From NCBI RefSeq assembly GCF_002814235.1, contig NZ_PHSU01000009.1, positions 62,001-126,000 on the forward strand: a DNA stretch of 64,000 bases, written 5' to 3'. The notes beneath the pieces were generated by a model. That model had not been told where the DNA came from. It worked only from the letters and a program-made list of their open reading frames with translations, and did no database searches. This DNA is from Pseudomonas sp. QS1027 (GTDB taxonomy: Bacteria; Pseudomonadota; Gammaproteobacteria; Pseudomonadales; Pseudomonadaceae). Numbering within the stretch: position 1 is the first letter of the stretch; the number at the start of each line of letters is the position of its first letter. The position numbers were made by a program, and so were the translations under genes. This document shows, in pieces, positions 1 to 10,530 of the stretch.

Positions 1-1
1 A

Positions 2-49
2 CTGCTGCAAGGCCTGCTGGCCTGGGGCCGCGAGCACTACGGGCGCTGA
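2..49 (+). CDS. C-terminal end of an unidentified protein (partial)
   Basis: An open frame enters from the left edge and ends at a TGA at 47-49, giving the tail LLQGLLAWGREHYGR. Codon choice is GC-rich like its neighbours and the stop lies 1 nt from the stop of the convergent gene on the other strand, which fits a real gene end. The tail is too short to identify a family. Confidence 0.4.
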   Translation: MLQGLLAWGREHYGR

Positions 50-50
50 T

Positions 51-971
51 TTATCCCGGGAGCACCTCGACGCCCGGGCTCAGGAAGTCGATGTGATAGC
101 CGCTGGCGCCGTCCCCCAGGCCCACATGCACACCGCTGACGCCTTCGTTCATCGGCGAGTTGTGGCTGTAGTTGATGTTCGGTCCGATGGTGTCGTTGAC
201 GCCGATGGCGAATTCGCTCAGGAACAGCCCCCGGTCGCCGGCGGCCCGCGCCAGCAGGCCGGCATATTCCTGCCCGGCGACCTTGAACGAGCGCACCTGG
301 TTGTGTTCGATGTGCAGCCAGGCCTGGTGCCTGGCAACACGTTGCATCAATTCCAGCAGCTGTTCGTCGACGCCGCCGGCCGGCGGCGTCCTGCGCCGGC
401 CCTGGGACGTCAGCAGGCCGCTGATGCGCAGGATACCGTTCAGTTGAAAGAGATCGGGACTGTCCGGGCGCATGTGCGCGTAATGCACTTCGAACAACTC
501 CGAGACGGACAGGACGAATTGGTTGCTGATTTCGTCGCGGGTCGTGACGTAGGGGGCCGAGCGGCTTTTCAGCCAGACGTCGGCCCGTGAGCCTTCGCCG
601 GCCAGGTGCAGGCGTTGGTGCCGGCTCAAGAGCTTGAGATGGTCACGCTGGCGCCTCAGGCAGTCGGCGAAATCGCTGCGCAGTAACAGCATCAGGCTGT
701 ACAACGCATTTTCCAGGCCCGGGTCGAAGGCGTGCAGCGGGCAGAGGATGCTCTGTTTTTCCCGGGTCCTGGCCGCGCGCTCGTAAAACTGCCGGGCACC
801 CTGGTTGGTGAAGGAAAACACCAGGCTTTGCGCCGGCAGCGGTTCGGTCGAGTCGACGGCGGCGGCGTCCAGCCCCAGTTCCGAGAGGGCGCGGATAAAC
901 ATTTCGTTGTCAGCGAGGATGATGGCTTTCTCCGGGTAGGAAAGCAGGCCCGGCAAACAGTCTTGTTGCAT
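51..971 (-). CDS. Peptidase M29 (aminopeptidase T)-like protein
   Basis: A 306-residue protein of uncertain function. Its last 60 residues resemble the metal-binding end of M29 leucyl aminopeptidases: Glu253 in SEFAIGVN, His282 in VHVGLGDG and the H-x-D pair His293/Asp295 in GYHIDF. A second Glu ligand expected about 60 residues earlier in M29 enzymes is not obvious (the region reads LNGILRISGLL), so activity is uncertain. The start at 971 is preferred over a longer frame reaching 1211 because GGGAG sits just upstream of this ATG and the extra N-terminus is Arg-rich and unlike a protein. No signal peptide is seen, so it is probably cytoplasmic. It is divergent from pip, another aminopeptidase-type gene. 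Family assignment is from the C-terminal pattern only. Confidence 0.5.
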   Translation of the reverse strand: MQQDCLPGLLSYPEKAIILADNEMFIRALSELGLDAAAVDSTEPLPAQSLVFSFTNQGARQFYERAARTREKQSILCPLHAFDPGLENALYSLMLLLRSDFADCLRRQRDHLKLLSRHQRLHLAGEGSRADVWLKSRSAPYVTTRDEISNQFVLSVSELFEVHYAHMRPDSPDLFQLNGILRISGLLTSQGRRRTPPAGGVDEQLLELMQRVARHQAWLHIEHNQVRSFKVAGQEYAGLLARAAGDRGLFLSEFAIGVNDTIGPNINYSHNSPMNEGVSGVHVGLGDGASGYHIDFLSPGVEVLPG

Positions 972-1243
972 TGGAAACTCCCTTTCACTTTTGCACGGAT
1001 ACCCCGGCAGAACGGCTCCTGCCGCTCTACGTGACCTGACTATTGAAGCGTTTATCGGACCGACTTGAACACTGACCGAATGGCTAGGCAGCGTCCGACG
1101 GAAGGGAAACAGCGACAAATGCACCTGAGCACCCGCACTTTTGACAAGGGCATGCTGATTCTGCGTTTCGGGTTTATGATGCCGAACGACAGAATAATAT
1201 GAAGTCCCCATCAGGGATGACCTCGACCCCTACGGAGCGCGTG

Positions 1244-2215
1244 ATGCAGACTTTGTACCCGCAGATCAAACCTTACGCCCGGCACGATCTGGCCGTGGAT
1301 GAAACGCATGTACTGTATGTCGATGAGAGCGGTTCGCCGGAAGGCTTGCCGGTGGTGTTCATCCACGGAGGACCGGGAGCCGGCTGCGACGCCCAGAGCC
1401 GACGCTATTTCGACCCCAACCTGTTTCGCATCATCACCTTCGACCAGCGCGGTTGCGGGCGCTCGACTCCCCACGCGAGCCTGGAAAACAACACCACCTG
1501 GGACCTGGTGGCCGACCTTGAGCGGATTCGCCAGCACCTGGAAATCGACAAATGGGTGCTGTTCGGCGGCTCCTGGGGCTCGACGCTGTCCCTGGCCTAC
1601 GCCCAGACCCACGCGGAGCGGGTACATGGCCTGATCCTGCGGGGGATTTTCCTGGCCCGGCCACAGGACGTCGACTGGCTCTACCAGAGCGGCGCCGGCC
1701 GTCTGTTCCCGGATTACTGGCAGGACTACATGGCGCCGATTCCGCTGGATGAGCGCGACGACCTGCTCAACGCGTTCCACAAGCGCCTGACCGGCAACGA
1801 CCAGATCGCCCAGATGCACGCCGCCAAGGCCTGGTCCCTGTGGGAAGGCCGTACCGCGACCCTGCGTCCGAACCCGCTGGTGGTCGACCGCTTCTCCGAG
1901 CCGCAGCGCGCGCTGTCGATTGCCCGGATCGAATGCCACTACTTCACCAACGATTCCTTCCTCGAGCCCAACCAACTGATCCGCGACATGGACAAGATCG
2001 CCCATCTGCCGGGGGTGATCGTGCACGGTCGCTACGATGTGATCTGCCCGCTGGACAACGCCTGGGAATTGCACCAGGCCTGGCCCAACAGCGAATTGCA
2101 GGTGATTCGCGACGCCGGTCATGCGGCTTCCGAACCGGGGATCACCGATGCGCTGGTGCGCGCGGCCGACCAGATGGCCCGACGCCTGCTCGACCTGCCT
2201 CTCGAAGAAGCATGA
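1244..2215 (+). CDS. pip: Proline iminopeptidase (peptidase S33)
   Basis: A 323-residue alpha/beta-hydrolase that releases N-terminal proline from peptides in the cytoplasm. The oxyanion-hole motif HGGPGAGCD lies near residue 43, the nucleophile elbow GGSWGS near residue 109, the acid in GRYDVICP and the catalytic His in DAGHAASEP near the C-terminus, so the triad is complete. Length is typical of the family (310-320). ATG at 1244 has GGAG 6 nt upstream and gives the usual MQTLYPQI start; an in-frame ATG at 1199 would add 15 unlikely residues. Its TGA overlaps the ATG of dtd (ATGA), so the two are translationally coupled. Confidence 0.95.
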   Translation: MQTLYPQIKPYARHDLAVDETHVLYVDESGSPEGLPVVFIHGGPGAGCDAQSRRYFDPNLFRIITFDQRGCGRSTPHASLENNTTWDLVADLERIRQHLEIDKWVLFGGSWGSTLSLAYAQTHAERVHGLILRGIFLARPQDVDWLYQSGAGRLFPDYWQDYMAPIPLDERDDLLNAFHKRLTGNDQIAQMHAAKAWSLWEGRTATLRPNPLVVDRFSEPQRALSIARIECHYFTNDSFLEPNQLIRDMDKIAHLPGVIVHGRYDVICPLDNAWELHQAWPNSELQVIRDAGHAASEPGITDALVRAADQMARRLLDLPLEEA

Positions 2216-2649
2216 AGGGGCTGTTGCAGCGCGTCAGCGGCGCGCGGGTGGAAGTGGCTGGAGAGATCGTCGGCGCCATCGACCAGGGTTTGCTGGTGCT
2301 GCTGGCGGTGGAACCCGGGGATACCCAGGCGCACGCCGACAAACTGCTGAAGAAGCTGCTTAACTATCGGGTGTTCAGCGATGCGCAGGGCAAGATGAAC
2401 CTGTCCCTGGCGGACACCGGCGGCGGCTTGCTGCTGGTGTCGCAGTTCACCCTGGCGGCCGATACCCAGAGTGGGTTGCGTCCGAGCTTCTCCACGGCGG
2501 CACCGCCGGCGCTCGCCGAGGTGTTGTTCGACTACGTAGTGGCACAGGCGCAACGCTTGCATGGGCAGGTGGCGACCGGGCGTTTCGGGGCGGACATGCA
2601 GGTGCATCTGGTCAATGATGGCCCTGTGACCTTCCTGTTACAGACCTGA
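2212..2649 (+). CDS. dtd: D-aminoacyl-tRNA deacylase
   Basis: A 145-residue cytoplasmic enzyme that hydrolyses D-aminoacyl-tRNAs (D-Tyr and others) and mischarged Gly-tRNA(Ala), keeping D-amino acids out of translation. It starts [15 protein letters not shown], contains the conserved SQFTLAAD motif near residue 80 and ends with the Gly-cisPro region in [11 protein letters not shown]. Length matches the family (about 145). It overlaps pip by 4 nt. Downstream, a weak 6-bp hairpin (GAAAAC/GTTTTC, 2676-2692) lies in the 265-nt spacer before opgG; no convincing T-run follows. Confidence 0.96.
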   Translation: MKGLLQRVSGARVEVAGEIVGAIDQGLLVLLAVEPGDTQAHADKLLKKLLNYRVFSDAQGKMNLSLADTGGGLLLVSQFTLAADTQSGLRPSFSTAAPPALAEVLFDYVVAQAQRLHGQVATGRFGADMQVHLVNDGPVTFLLQT

Positions 2650-2914
2650 ATGCATCAAAAACGACGTACTTGGCTGAAAACAGGGGGTTTTCGCAATAAA
2701 TACTTTGTTTCACCTGATGCGTTGTAACGCGGCCTACTAGATAATCGCGCGCTACGGTGATCGGCGTTCGTTGGTCCATTTTGACTTAGGTAGAGACTTG
2801 TCCGTGACCGTTTGGGGAATCATTTGCCCCCATCGGAGTCGGAACAATGCTCGCCAACCTGGCATATAGATAGCTGGCCGTTGGTTTTTGATCTGTTTTC
2901 GGCGAGGGTTGCTC

Positions 2915-4750
2915 GTGATTGTTAGTCCCTGTAATGCTCCAACACTGACTGCCAAAGGTTTGAGAAAAGCACTGGTGGCGGGCTCGGCACTGCTTTGCCT
3001 GCTCAGCGCCGGCCAACTCTTTGCGTTCAATCTGGATGATGTGTCGGCCAAGGCCAAGACGCTGGCCGGACAGAAATACGAAGCTCCGCGCAGCAATCTG
3101 CCGAACGAGTTCCGTGACATGAAGTTCGCGGACTACCAGAAAATCCGTTTCCTGACCGACAAGGCCGAATGGGCGGGCGAGAAAACCCCGTTCAAACTGT
3201 CGTTCTACCATCAGGGCATGCATTTCGACACGCCGGTGAAGATCAACGAGATCACCGCCGACGATGTGAAAGAGATCAAGTACGACCCGACCCGTTTCGA
3301 TTTCGGTGATGTCAAGTTCGATCCTAAATCCACCGAACAGCTCGGTTATGCCGGCTTCCGTGTGCTTTACCCGATCAACAAGGCGGACAAGCAGGACGAG
3401 ATCATGACCATGCTCGGCGCGAGTTACTTCCGCGTCGTCGGCAAGGGTCAGACCTATGGCCTGTCGGCACGTGGCATGGCCATCGACACCGCCTTGCCGT
3501 CCGGCGAAGAGTTCCCGCGCTTCACCGAGTTCTGGATCCAGCAACCGAAGCCGACCGACAAGCACCTGGTGATTTTCGCCCTGTTGGACTCGCCACGGGC
3601 CACCGGCGCCTACCGTCTGATCCTGCGTCCGGGCACCGACACCATCGTCGACGTCAAGGCGCAGATGTACCTGCGTGACAAGGTCGGCAAGCTCGGCGTG
3701 GCACCGCTGACCAGCATGTTCCTGTTCGGCGCCAACCAGCCGTCCAAGGTCCTCAACTACCGTCGCGAGCTGCATGACTCCAGCGGCCTGTCGATCCATG
3801 CCGGCAATGGCGAGTGGGTCTGGCGTCCGCTGAACAATCCGAAACACCTGTCGGTGAGCAATTTCTCCGTGGAAAACCCACGGGGCTTCGGCTTGCTGCA
3901 ACGTGGCCGTGATTTCAGCCACTACGAAGACCTCGACGACCGCTACGACAAGCGCCCAAGCGCCTGGATCGAGCCGAAGGGCGACTGGGGCAAGGGCACC
4001 GTCGACCTGGTGGAAATTCCGACCGCCGACGAAACCAACGACAACATCGTGGCTTTCTGGAACCCGGCCGAGCGCGCCGAGGCTGGCCAGCCGATGAACT
4101 TCGCCTACCGTCTGCACTGGACCACCGACGAAGCGGCCCTGCATTCGCCGGACAGCGCCTGGGTCAAGCAGACCCTCAAGTCCACCGGCGACGTCAAGCA
4201 ATCCAACCTGATCCGTCAACCGGACGGCAGCGTGGCCTACCTGATCGACTTCGAAGGTCCGTCCCTCAAGGCCTTGCCTGAAGACGCACCGGTACGCAGC
4301 CAGGTCAGTGTCGGCGACAACGCCGAACTGGTGGAAAACAGCCTGCGCTACAACCCGGAAACCCAGGGCTGGCGCCTGACCCTGCGTCTGAAGGTCAAGG
4401 ATCCGGGCAAGGCCACCGAACTGCGCGCGAACCTGGTCAAGGACCTCGCCACGGCGGATTCGGCCAAGGTTGCGGTCTCTTCCCAGGTGGTCAAGGCCGA
4501 CAAGGTCGCGGCCAAGCAGCAAGAGAAAGAGCTCGCCCTGGAAAAGAAAGAGCAGGCTCAGGACAAGAAAGATCAGGCTGCTCAGGACAAGAAAGACCAG
4601 GCTCAGGATAAGAAAGAGCCGACCCAGGACAAGAAAGAGCATGACGCCGCGGCGCCAGCTCCCGATGCTGCCCCAACCACCCCGGTACCGGTGCCGACTG
4701 AGCAAGTCCTGACCGAGACCTGGAGCTACCAGTTGCCTGCCGATGAGTAA
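2915..4750 (+). CDS. opgG: Glucans biosynthesis protein G (periplasmic)
   Basis: A 611-residue periplasmic protein needed to make osmoregulated periplasmic glucans, probably for branching of the beta-1,2 backbone made by OpgH. A signal peptide with core [20 protein letters not shown] precedes the mature start [15 protein letters not shown]. The body is the usual MdoG beta-sandwich pair. GTG at 2915 is chosen, with GAGGG 6 nt upstream; an ATG at 2888 adds nine residues. Just before the C-terminus there is a Lys/Gln/Asp-rich low-complexity insertion (about residues 530-600) with four QDKK units, making it clearly longer than the roughly 510-525 residues expected. The frame then ends in [12 protein letters not shown]. 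It overlaps opgH by 8 nt, so both are one operon. In P. syringae the pair is known as hrpM. Confidence 0.95.
   Translation: MIVSPCNAPTLTAKGLRKALVAGSALLCLLSAGQLFAFNLDDVSAKAKTLAGQKYEAPRSNLPNEFRDMKFADYQKIRFLTDKAEWAGEKTPFKLSFYHQGMHFDTPVKINEITADDVKEIKYDPTRFDFGDVKFDPKSTEQLGYAGFRVLYPINKADKQDEIMTMLGASYFRVVGKGQTYGLSARGMAIDTALPSGEEFPRFTEFWIQQPKPTDKHLVIFALLDSPRATGAYRLILRPGTDTIVDVKAQMYLRDKVGKLGVAPLTSMFLFGANQPSKVLNYRRELHDSSGLSIHAGNGEWVWRPLNNPKHLSVSNFSVENPRGFGLLQRGRDFSHYEDLDDRYDKRPSAWIEPKGDWGKGTVDLVEIPTADETNDNIVAFWNPAERAEAGQPMNFAYRLHWTTDEAALHSPDSAWVKQTLKSTGDVKQSNLIRQPDGSVAYLIDFEGPSLKALPEDAPVRSQVSVGDNAELVENSLRYNPETQGWRLTLRLKVKDPGKATELRANLVKDLATADSAKVAVSSQVVKADKVAAKQQEKELALEKKEQAQDKKDQAAQDKKDQAQDKKEPTQDKKEHDAAAPAPDAAPTTPVPVPTEQVLTETWSYQLPADE
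4555..4640 (+). repeat. Short tandem repeat inside opgG (QDKK-coding)
   Basis: Four imperfect copies of a 21-24 nt unit, each containing CAGGA(C/T)AAGAAAGA, run head to tail in frame. They encode [21 protein letters not shown] and TQDKKEH. The unit length is a multiple of three, so copy-number changes would keep the reading frame. Confidence 0.8.
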
Positions 4751-7313
4751 CCAAAACGTACAGCCAGAGACTCTTTCCGAGTACCTGGCGCATTTGCCGT
4801 TGAGCGATGAGCAGCGTGCGGAGCTGGCGAACTGCACCTCGTTCGCCGAACTGCACGAACGCCTGAGCGAGCAACCGGTGGTTGATCCTGCCGAGGCCGC
4901 GCAGGCTTCAGTGGGACGCCGCCTGATCCTCGATTCGGCGGCTGAGCTGGAAGACGCCGAGATGCTCGCGGTGGATGCCTCCGGGCGCGTGCGCCTCAAG
5001 GCCACGCCGCCGATCCGCCGGACCCGGGTGGTCCCGGAGCCGTGGCGCACCAATATCCTGGTGCGCGGCTGGCGGCGTATGACCGGACGGAGCAATCCGC
5101 CGGTACCCAAGGACGACAAACGCGATCTGCCCCATGCGCGCTGGCGTACCGTGGGTTCGATTCGCCGCTATATCCTGCTGGTGTTGATGCTCGGCCAGAC
5201 CATCGTTGCCGGTTGGTATATGAAGGGCATCATGCCTTACCAGGGCTGGGCGTTCGTCGATCTCAACGAAGTCATGCATCAACCGTTGTTGCAGACCGCT
5301 CAACAAGTGCTGCCTTATCTGCTGCAAACCAGCATCCTGGTGTTGTTCGGGATTCTGTTCTGCTGGGTCTCGGCGGGTTTCTGGACTGCGCTGATGGGCT
5401 TTCTCGAATTGCTCACCGGGCACGACAAGTACCGTATCTCCGGCGCCAGCGCCGGCAGCGAGCCGATCGCCAAGGACGCGCGTACCGCCATCGTCATGCC
5501 GATCTGCAACGAAGACGTACCGCGAGTCTTTGCCGGCCTGCGGGCGACCTTCGAGTCGGTCGCGGCCACCGGTGACCTGGACCGCTTCGACTTCTTCGTC
5601 CTCAGTGACAGTAACGACAGCGATATCTGCGTCGCCGAGCAACAGGCCTGGCTGGATGTCTGCCGCGAAGCCTCGGGCTTCGGCAAGATCTTCTACCGCC
5701 GTCGCCGCCGTCGCGTAAAGCGCAAGAGCGGCAACCTCGACGACTTCTGCCGTCGTTGGGGCGGTGACTACAAGTACATGGTGGTGCTCGACGCCGACAG
5801 CGTCATGAGCGGCGAATGCCTGACCAGCCTGGTGCGCTTGATGGAAGCCACCCCGGACGCCGGGATCATCCAGACCGCGCCACGGGCGTCGGGCATGGAC
5901 ACCCTCTATGCGCGCATGCAGCAGTTCGCGACCCGCGTCTATGGTCCGCTGTTCACTGCCGGCCTGCACTTCTGGCAGTTGGGCGAATCCCACTACTGGG
6001 GCCACAACGCGATCATCCGCATGAAGCCGTTTATCGAGCACTGCGCCCTGGCGCCGTTGCCGGGTAAAGGTGCCTTCGCCGGTGCGATCCTCTCCCACGA
6101 CTTCGTCGAAGCCGCGCTGATGCGCCGTGCCGGCTGGGGCGTGTGGATCGCCTACGACCTGCCGGGCAGCTACGAAGAACTGCCGCCGAACCTGCTCGAC
6201 GAGCTCAAGCGCGACCGCCGCTGGTGCCACGGCAACCTGATGAACTTCCGCCTGTTCCTGGTCAAGGGCATGCACCCGGTGCACCGCGCGGTATTCCTCA
6301 CCGGCGTGATGTCCTACCTGTCGGCGCCGCTGTGGTTCTTCTTCCTGGTGTTGTCGACGGCCCTGCTGGCGGTCAACACGCTGATGGAACCGCAGTACTT
6401 CATGGAGCCACGCCAGCTCTATCCGCTGTGGCCGCAATGGCATCCGGACAAGGCGGTGGCGCTGTTCTCCACCACCATCGTGCTGCTGTTCCTGCCCAAG
6501 TTGCTGAGCATCATCCTGATCTGGGCCAAGGGCGCGAAAGAGTTCGGTGGCAAGTTCAAGGTGACCCTGTCGATGCTGCTGGAGATGCTTTTCTCCATGC
6601 TGCTGGCGCCGGTGCGGATGATTTTCCACACCCGCTTCGTCCTGGCCGCGTTCCTCGGCTGGGCGGCGACCTGGAATTCTCCGCAGCGTGACGACGACTC
6701 CACGCCATGGAGCGAAGCGGTGCGCCGACATGGCCCGCAAACCCTGCTGGGTGCGCTCTGGGCGCTGCTGGTGGTCTGGCTCAACCCGAGCTTCCTCTGG
6801 TGGCTGATCCCGATCGTCGGTTCGCTGATGCTGTCGATCCCGGTCTCGGTGATCTCCAGCCGGGTCAACCTGGGTCTGCGTTCCAAGGATGAGAGCCTGT
6901 TTCTCATTCCCGAGGAATACAATCCGCCGCAAGCACTGCTGGCCACGGATGAGTACACCCACGAAAACCGTTGGCATGCGCTGAATGACGGCTTTGTCCG
7001 GGCGGTGGTCGATCCACGGCAGAATGCCCTGGCCTGTGCCCTGGCGACGGCCCGTCACGGCCAATCCGAGCCGGTCGAATGGCTGCGTGTCGAGCGTGTT
7101 CGCCATGCGTTGAAGGTCGGTCCGTCCGGTCTGGACAATCAGTCGCGCCTGCACCTGCTGAGCGATCCGGTGGCCCTGACCCGCCTGCACGAGCAGGTCT
7201 GGAGCGAAGGCCATGCCGAGTGGCTGGGGGCCTGGCGCGAGTCGATCAAGGCTGATCCCCATGCGCCGTTGCTGCCTCTGCAACCGGCCACGGCGGCGGT
7301 ACAGCCGGCCTGA
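4743..7313 (+). CDS. opgH: Glucans biosynthesis glucosyltransferase H (inner membrane)
   Basis: An 856-residue GT2-family membrane enzyme that polymerises the beta-1,2-glucan backbone of osmoregulated periplasmic glucans from UDP-glucose. The cytoplasmic N-terminus (about 140 residues) is followed by membrane segments, then the glycosyltransferase domain with [17 protein letters not shown], the DAD of VVLDADSVM, a SHDF acid motif and the R-x-x-R-W-type [10 protein letters not shown] motif. More membrane spans follow around residues 510-700 and a cytoplasmic tail ends the protein. It starts at the ATG overlapping the end of opgG and closes the operon before a strong terminator. Length is typical of OpgH (about 850). 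Confidence 0.97.
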   Translation: MSNQNVQPETLSEYLAHLPLSDEQRAELANCTSFAELHERLSEQPVVDPAEAAQASVGRRLILDSAAELEDAEMLAVDASGRVRLKATPPIRRTRVVPEPWRTNILVRGWRRMTGRSNPPVPKDDKRDLPHARWRTVGSIRRYILLVLMLGQTIVAGWYMKGIMPYQGWAFVDLNEVMHQPLLQTAQQVLPYLLQTSILVLFGILFCWVSAGFWTALMGFLELLTGHDKYRISGASAGSEPIAKDARTAIVMPICNEDVPRVFAGLRATFESVAATGDLDRFDFFVLSDSNDSDICVAEQQAWLDVCREASGFGKIFYRRRRRRVKRKSGNLDDFCRRWGGDYKYMVVLDADSVMSGECLTSLVRLMEATPDAGIIQTAPRASGMDTLYARMQQFATRVYGPLFTAGLHFWQLGESHYWGHNAIIRMKPFIEHCALAPLPGKGAFAGAILSHDFVEAALMRRAGWGVWIAYDLPGSYEELPPNLLDELKRDRRWCHGNLMNFRLFLVKGMHPVHRAVFLTGVMSYLSAPLWFFFLVLSTALLAVNTLMEPQYFMEPRQLYPLWPQWHPDKAVALFSTTIVLLFLPKLLSIILIWAKGAKEFGGKFKVTLSMLLEMLFSMLLAPVRMIFHTRFVLAAFLGWAATWNSPQRDDDSTPWSEAVRRHGPQTLLGALWALLVVWLNPSFLWWLIPIVGSLMLSIPVSVISSRVNLGLRSKDESLFLIPEEYNPPQALLATDEYTHENRWHALNDGFVRAVVDPRQNALACALATARHGQSEPVEWLRVERVRHALKVGPSGLDNQSRLHLLSDPVALTRLHEQVWSEGHAEWLGAWRESIKADPHAPLLPLQPATAAVQPA

Positions 7314-7320
7314 CGCCCGA

Positions 7321-7355
7321 GGGGCCGCGGTGTGACAAGCACCGCGGCCCCTTTG
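7321..7355 (+). terminator. Rho-independent terminator after opgH
   Basis: A perfect 12-bp stem, GGGGCCGCGGTG (7321-7332) and CACCGCGGCCCC (7340-7351), with a 7-nt loop starts 7 nt after the opgH stop and is followed by TTTGT. The T-run is short but the stem is very GC-rich. Confidence 0.85.
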
Positions 7356-7504
7356 TCATTTGGTAACAAAAGACTCGTCTCCCCTCGGTGTTGCCCCGCA
7401 GCCGAGTACGTTAGGATCGCCCCCCAAAATTGTGCCCGTCCGATCACGGCTGCGGTGTGTCCGCGCAGACTGGCACGACCGGAAAAGCGGCCCTGGGGAG
7501 TTTC

Positions 7505-8305
7505 ATGATGAAAAGGTTTCTGTCGATGCTGCTGCTGGGCATCGTTGTGCTCGCTCACGTCTGTGGGGTGCAGGCGGGTGCCATTGACGACGCGCTCAAG
7601 CGCGGCACGTTGAAAGTCGGGACCAATCCCACGTATATCCCCTTCGAAATGACGAACAAGCGCGGCGAAATCATCGGTTTCGAGATCGACCTGTTGCGCG
7701 AAATGAGCCGCGCGCTGGGGGTCAAACTGGAACTGGTGGCCAGCCCTTACGCCGAGTTGCTCCCCGGCTTGCTGGCGAACAAGTTCGACCTGGTGGCCAG
7801 CGGCATGACCCTGACCCAGGAGCGCAACCTGCGGCTCAACTTCAGCGATGCCTTTATCGTGGTCGGGCAGACGCTGCTGATCCCCCTGGAGTTGGGCAGC
7901 AAGGTGCAGAGTTTCGAGGACCTCAACGAGGCCGGTTATCGCATTGCCGCCAAGGCCGGGACCACGGGTGAAATCGTCGCGAAGAAAATGATGGGTGAAG
8001 CCCAGCTGAGTATCTATGCCAATGAGGAGGAGGGTGTGCAGGCCGTGCTCGACGGCAAGGCCGACGCCTTTGTCCATGACGCGCCCTACAACCTGGTGGC
8101 GGTGAACAAGCTGGGCAATGGCAAGCTGTTGTGCCTGGACCAGCCGTTCACCTACGAACCGCTGGCCTTCGGGGTGAAGAAGGGCGATCACGACAGTCTC
8201 AACTGGATCAACCACTTTCTCCACCAGATCGCCGAAGATGGCACCTACGATCGGATCCACGACAAGTGGTTCAAGACCAGCGACTGGCTGGCCGAGATCG
8301 ACTGA
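7505..8305 (+). CDS. Extracellular solute-binding protein, polar amino acid type (family 3)
   Basis: A 266-residue periplasmic binding protein. The signal peptide MMKRFLSMLLLGIVVLAH...VQAGA is cleaved near residue 25. The mature protein starts IDDALKRGTLKVGTNPTYIPF and carries the SBP_bac_3 signature region GEIIGFEIDLLREMSRALG. It ends with HDKWFKTSDWL. The family binds amino acids or related small acids for an ABC importer or for sensing; the ligand cannot be told. GGGGAG at 7495-7500 could serve ATG 7505 or the adjacent ATG 7508. No ABC permease or ATPase gene lies beside it: upstream is the opgH terminator and downstream a REP element and a convergent chemoreceptor gene. In P. aeruginosa the gene at this place is, as I recall, next to its permease and ATPase, so it looks like an orphan here. 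Confidence 0.9.
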   Translation: MMKRFLSMLLLGIVVLAHVCGVQAGAIDDALKRGTLKVGTNPTYIPFEMTNKRGEIIGFEIDLLREMSRALGVKLELVASPYAELLPGLLANKFDLVASGMTLTQERNLRLNFSDAFIVVGQTLLIPLELGSKVQSFEDLNEAGYRIAAKAGTTGEIVAKKMMGEAQLSIYANEEEGVQAVLDGKADAFVHDAPYNLVAVNKLGNGKLLCLDQPFTYEPLAFGVKKGDHDSLNWINHFLHQIAEDGTYDRIHDKWFKTSDWLAEID

Positions 8306-8320
8306 AACGCTACACACCTG

Positions 8321-8400
8321 TAGGCGCCGGCTTGCTGGCGATAGCGGCCGAGCAGGCGATGCAAGGCTCACTGGCCCCATCGCCAGCAAGCCGGCTTGTG
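8321..8400. repeat. REP/BIME-type element (inverted pair)
   Basis: The arms GCCGGCTTGCTGGCGAT (8326-8342) and its exact complement (8379-8395) flank a 36-nt spacer, with a degenerate GTAGG head at 8320. It lies between the convergent solute-binding protein and chemoreceptor genes, as REP pairs in fluorescent pseudomonads usually do, and may act as a bidirectional transcript end. Confidence 0.8.
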
Positions 8401-8428
8401 TCTGGCGTCAGGGTTAGTCGGCCTTTAT

Positions 8429-10372
8429 TCAGACCTTGAAGCGTTCCACCAGGCGCTGCAACTGAGCCCCCAACTGACTCAACTGCAAGCTCGCGGCGGC
8501 GGTCTCGTCGCAGGCGTTGGCGGTCTGCTGGGACATATCCCGCACATGCAGCACGCTACGGCTGATCTGCTCGGCGACGACGCTCTGTTCTTCGCCGGCG
8601 GCGGCAATCTGCTCATTCATGCCGAGGATCTGCGACACGCTGCGGCTGATGGCTTCCAGCTTGCCGCCGCTGTGGCGGCTCGACTCGACGCTGTGGCGGG
8701 TCAGTTTGCGGCTGTTGTCGAGCATGCCCGCGACCTCCTGGGTCCCGCCCTGCAAGGCTGCGATCAGGTCCTTGATCTCCTGCGCCGAGTCCTGGGTGCG
8801 TTGCGCCAGGCAGCGGACCTCGTCGGCGACCACGGCAAAGCCACTCCCGGCGTCGCCGGCCCTGGCCGCTTCGATGGCGGCATTCAGGGCCAGCAGGTTG
8901 GTCTGCTGGGATACCGACTTGATCACGTCGAGCACGCTGCCGATCCGTTCGCTTTCGCGCTGGAGCCCACCCATGGCCTGGGAGCAGCGCTGCATGTGTT
9001 GCTCGAGTTGTTCGATCTGTTCGATGGCGTCGGCCACGGCACTGTCGCCTTCGCGGGCTTGCTGGTCGGCCTGGGTCGCCGCCACGGAAGCGGTTTCGGC
9101 GTGCCGGGCGACTTCGAGCACACTGGCGCTCATCTGTTTCATGGCGGCGGCCACTTGCTCGGTGGCGGCGGACTGGCTGCTGACGCTGGCGTCGGTCTGT
9201 TCGGTGCTGGTGGACAGGTGCTCGGCAGCGCGGGCCACCCGTGAAGCGCTGATGCCGATGCCGCGGATCAGCTCCCGCAGGCCCAGGGTCATGCCGCGCA
9301 TGGCCTGTTGCAACTGACCCAGCTCGTCCTGGCGATCCACCGCGACATCGCGGCTCAGGTCGCCCGTGGCGATATGGTGGGCCAGCTTCAGGCTGCGTGA
9401 GAGCGGGATCAGCAGTTGGCGGCTGATGACCCAGGCCGCCAGGGTAGCGATCAGCCAGGCCAGCAAGGCTATCTTCGCCAGCATCCATTTCGCCGCCTGG
9501 GCCTGGCGATCACGGGCCAGGGTCTGGCTGCGGCTGAGTTCCTCGTTGCCGGCCAGCAGCCGGTTGCCCTGGCCTTCCATCACATTGTGGGCCGCCTCGG
9601 CGAGCAGCTGCGCGTCCTTGAAACGCTGCAGGGCCTCGCGGTAGTGGCGCAGTTCCAGCAGCATGCGCTGGTGGTCGTCGGCCAGTGGTGCTGTCAGCGG
9701 TGCCACCTGGGTCTCAAGTTGTCCAAGCCGGTCGATCGCCTTCAGCGCCTGCTCCGAATAGGCTTGCAGCGAATCGGCCAGGTAGGCCGGTGTCTGCACG
9801 CTGGCGTGGGTCTCGTTGAGCAATTGACGGAGTTCCTCGACCCGCTTGAGTGGGGCCTGCCACTGCTGCTCGTGGGGACTTTTGCTGGCTTCGCGCAGTT
9901 GATGGGCGGCGAAGCGGGCCACCGCCTGGCTGGCCTGGATCAGGCCGGCGTTCATCCGTTTGCGGGCGCGGTCACGGTCGCGAAGGCTTTCATCGAGATC
10001 GTCGAGGGTGGTCTGGAAAGCTCGGGCGGCGTGCTGCTGGTCGGTGAGGATCTGTCGTTCGCCCGGGTCTGTCAGGCGCGGCAGCAGCGTGGTCAGCAGT
10101 TTCTCGATGCTCGCCAGTTGGCGGGCGATCCGGGTGCGACTCTGTGGGTCGTTGAGCACCCGGAAGGCGATGCGATCGGCGCGCATGTCGCTGGTCAGGC
10201 GGCTGAGCCGGGCGATGCTCGACAGCGTATGCGAGCGCTCTACCGTGGTGCTCAGGGCGTGCCAGCCGGTGAGGGTCACCGCCAGGGTCAAGAGCAATAC
10301 CAGGCCAAAGCCCAGGGCCAGTTTGAAACGGATACTGCGGTCGCGCAGTGCGCGGGTCAGCCAACGGAACAT
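8429..10372 (-). CDS. Methyl-accepting chemotaxis protein with long periplasmic (HBM-like) sensor
   Basis: A 647-residue chemoreceptor. TM1 spans about residues 17-38, a mostly helical periplasmic region of about 250 residues follows (the size and helical character of an HBM double four-helix bundle), TM2 is near 296-316, then a HAMP domain ([20 protein letters not shown]) and the cytoplasmic signalling coiled coil. The tip motif [15 protein letters not shown] and [10 protein letters not shown] are intact, so it should couple to CheA/CheW. No C-terminal CheR pentapeptide is present; it ends ERFKV. ATG 10372 has CAGGAG upstream. The gene occupies the place of PA5072 (McpK, an alpha-ketoglutarate receptor, from memory), but the ligand here is unknown. 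Confidence 0.93.
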   Translation of the reverse strand: MFRWLTRALRDRSIRFKLALGFGLVLLLTLAVTLTGWHALSTTVERSHTLSSIARLSRLTSDMRADRIAFRVLNDPQSRTRIARQLASIEKLLTTLLPRLTDPGERQILTDQQHAARAFQTTLDDLDESLRDRDRARKRMNAGLIQASQAVARFAAHQLREASKSPHEQQWQAPLKRVEELRQLLNETHASVQTPAYLADSLQAYSEQALKAIDRLGQLETQVAPLTAPLADDHQRMLLELRHYREALQRFKDAQLLAEAAHNVMEGQGNRLLAGNEELSRSQTLARDRQAQAAKWMLAKIALLAWLIATLAAWVISRQLLIPLSRSLKLAHHIATGDLSRDVAVDRQDELGQLQQAMRGMTLGLRELIRGIGISASRVARAAEHLSTSTEQTDASVSSQSAATEQVAAAMKQMSASVLEVARHAETASVAATQADQQAREGDSAVADAIEQIEQLEQHMQRCSQAMGGLQRESERIGSVLDVIKSVSQQTNLLALNAAIEAARAGDAGSGFAVVADEVRCLAQRTQDSAQEIKDLIAALQGGTQEVAGMLDNSRKLTRHSVESSRHSGGKLEAISRSVSQILGMNEQIAAAGEEQSVVAEQISRSVLHVRDMSQQTANACDETAAASLQLSQLGAQLQRLVERFKV

Positions 10373-10530
10373 GGTGAATCTCCTGCCAAACAGATAAGTC
10401 CATGGCCCTCACGCGCGAATGCGTGGGGCATGTTCTGTCATCGGCTTGGGCGCGGGAGATGCGACCTGAATGGGGCGTGGGAAAGCTCTCTTAAGATTGA
10501 AGGTTTTTGCTGTCGGCTAGTTGGGTGGTT

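Noticed and set aside
2786..5119. A 777-codon minus-strand open frame across opgG
   Set aside because: It is the mirror of opgG in a GC-rich genome; the product is a repetitive, histidine- and valine-rich sequence without a family pattern, while the + strand protein has clear motifs.
10373..10530. FliA-like -10 (GCCGATGA) upstream of the chemoreceptor
   Set aside because: No matching TAAA -35 box at the right distance was found, so a flagellar sigma promoter is not supported.
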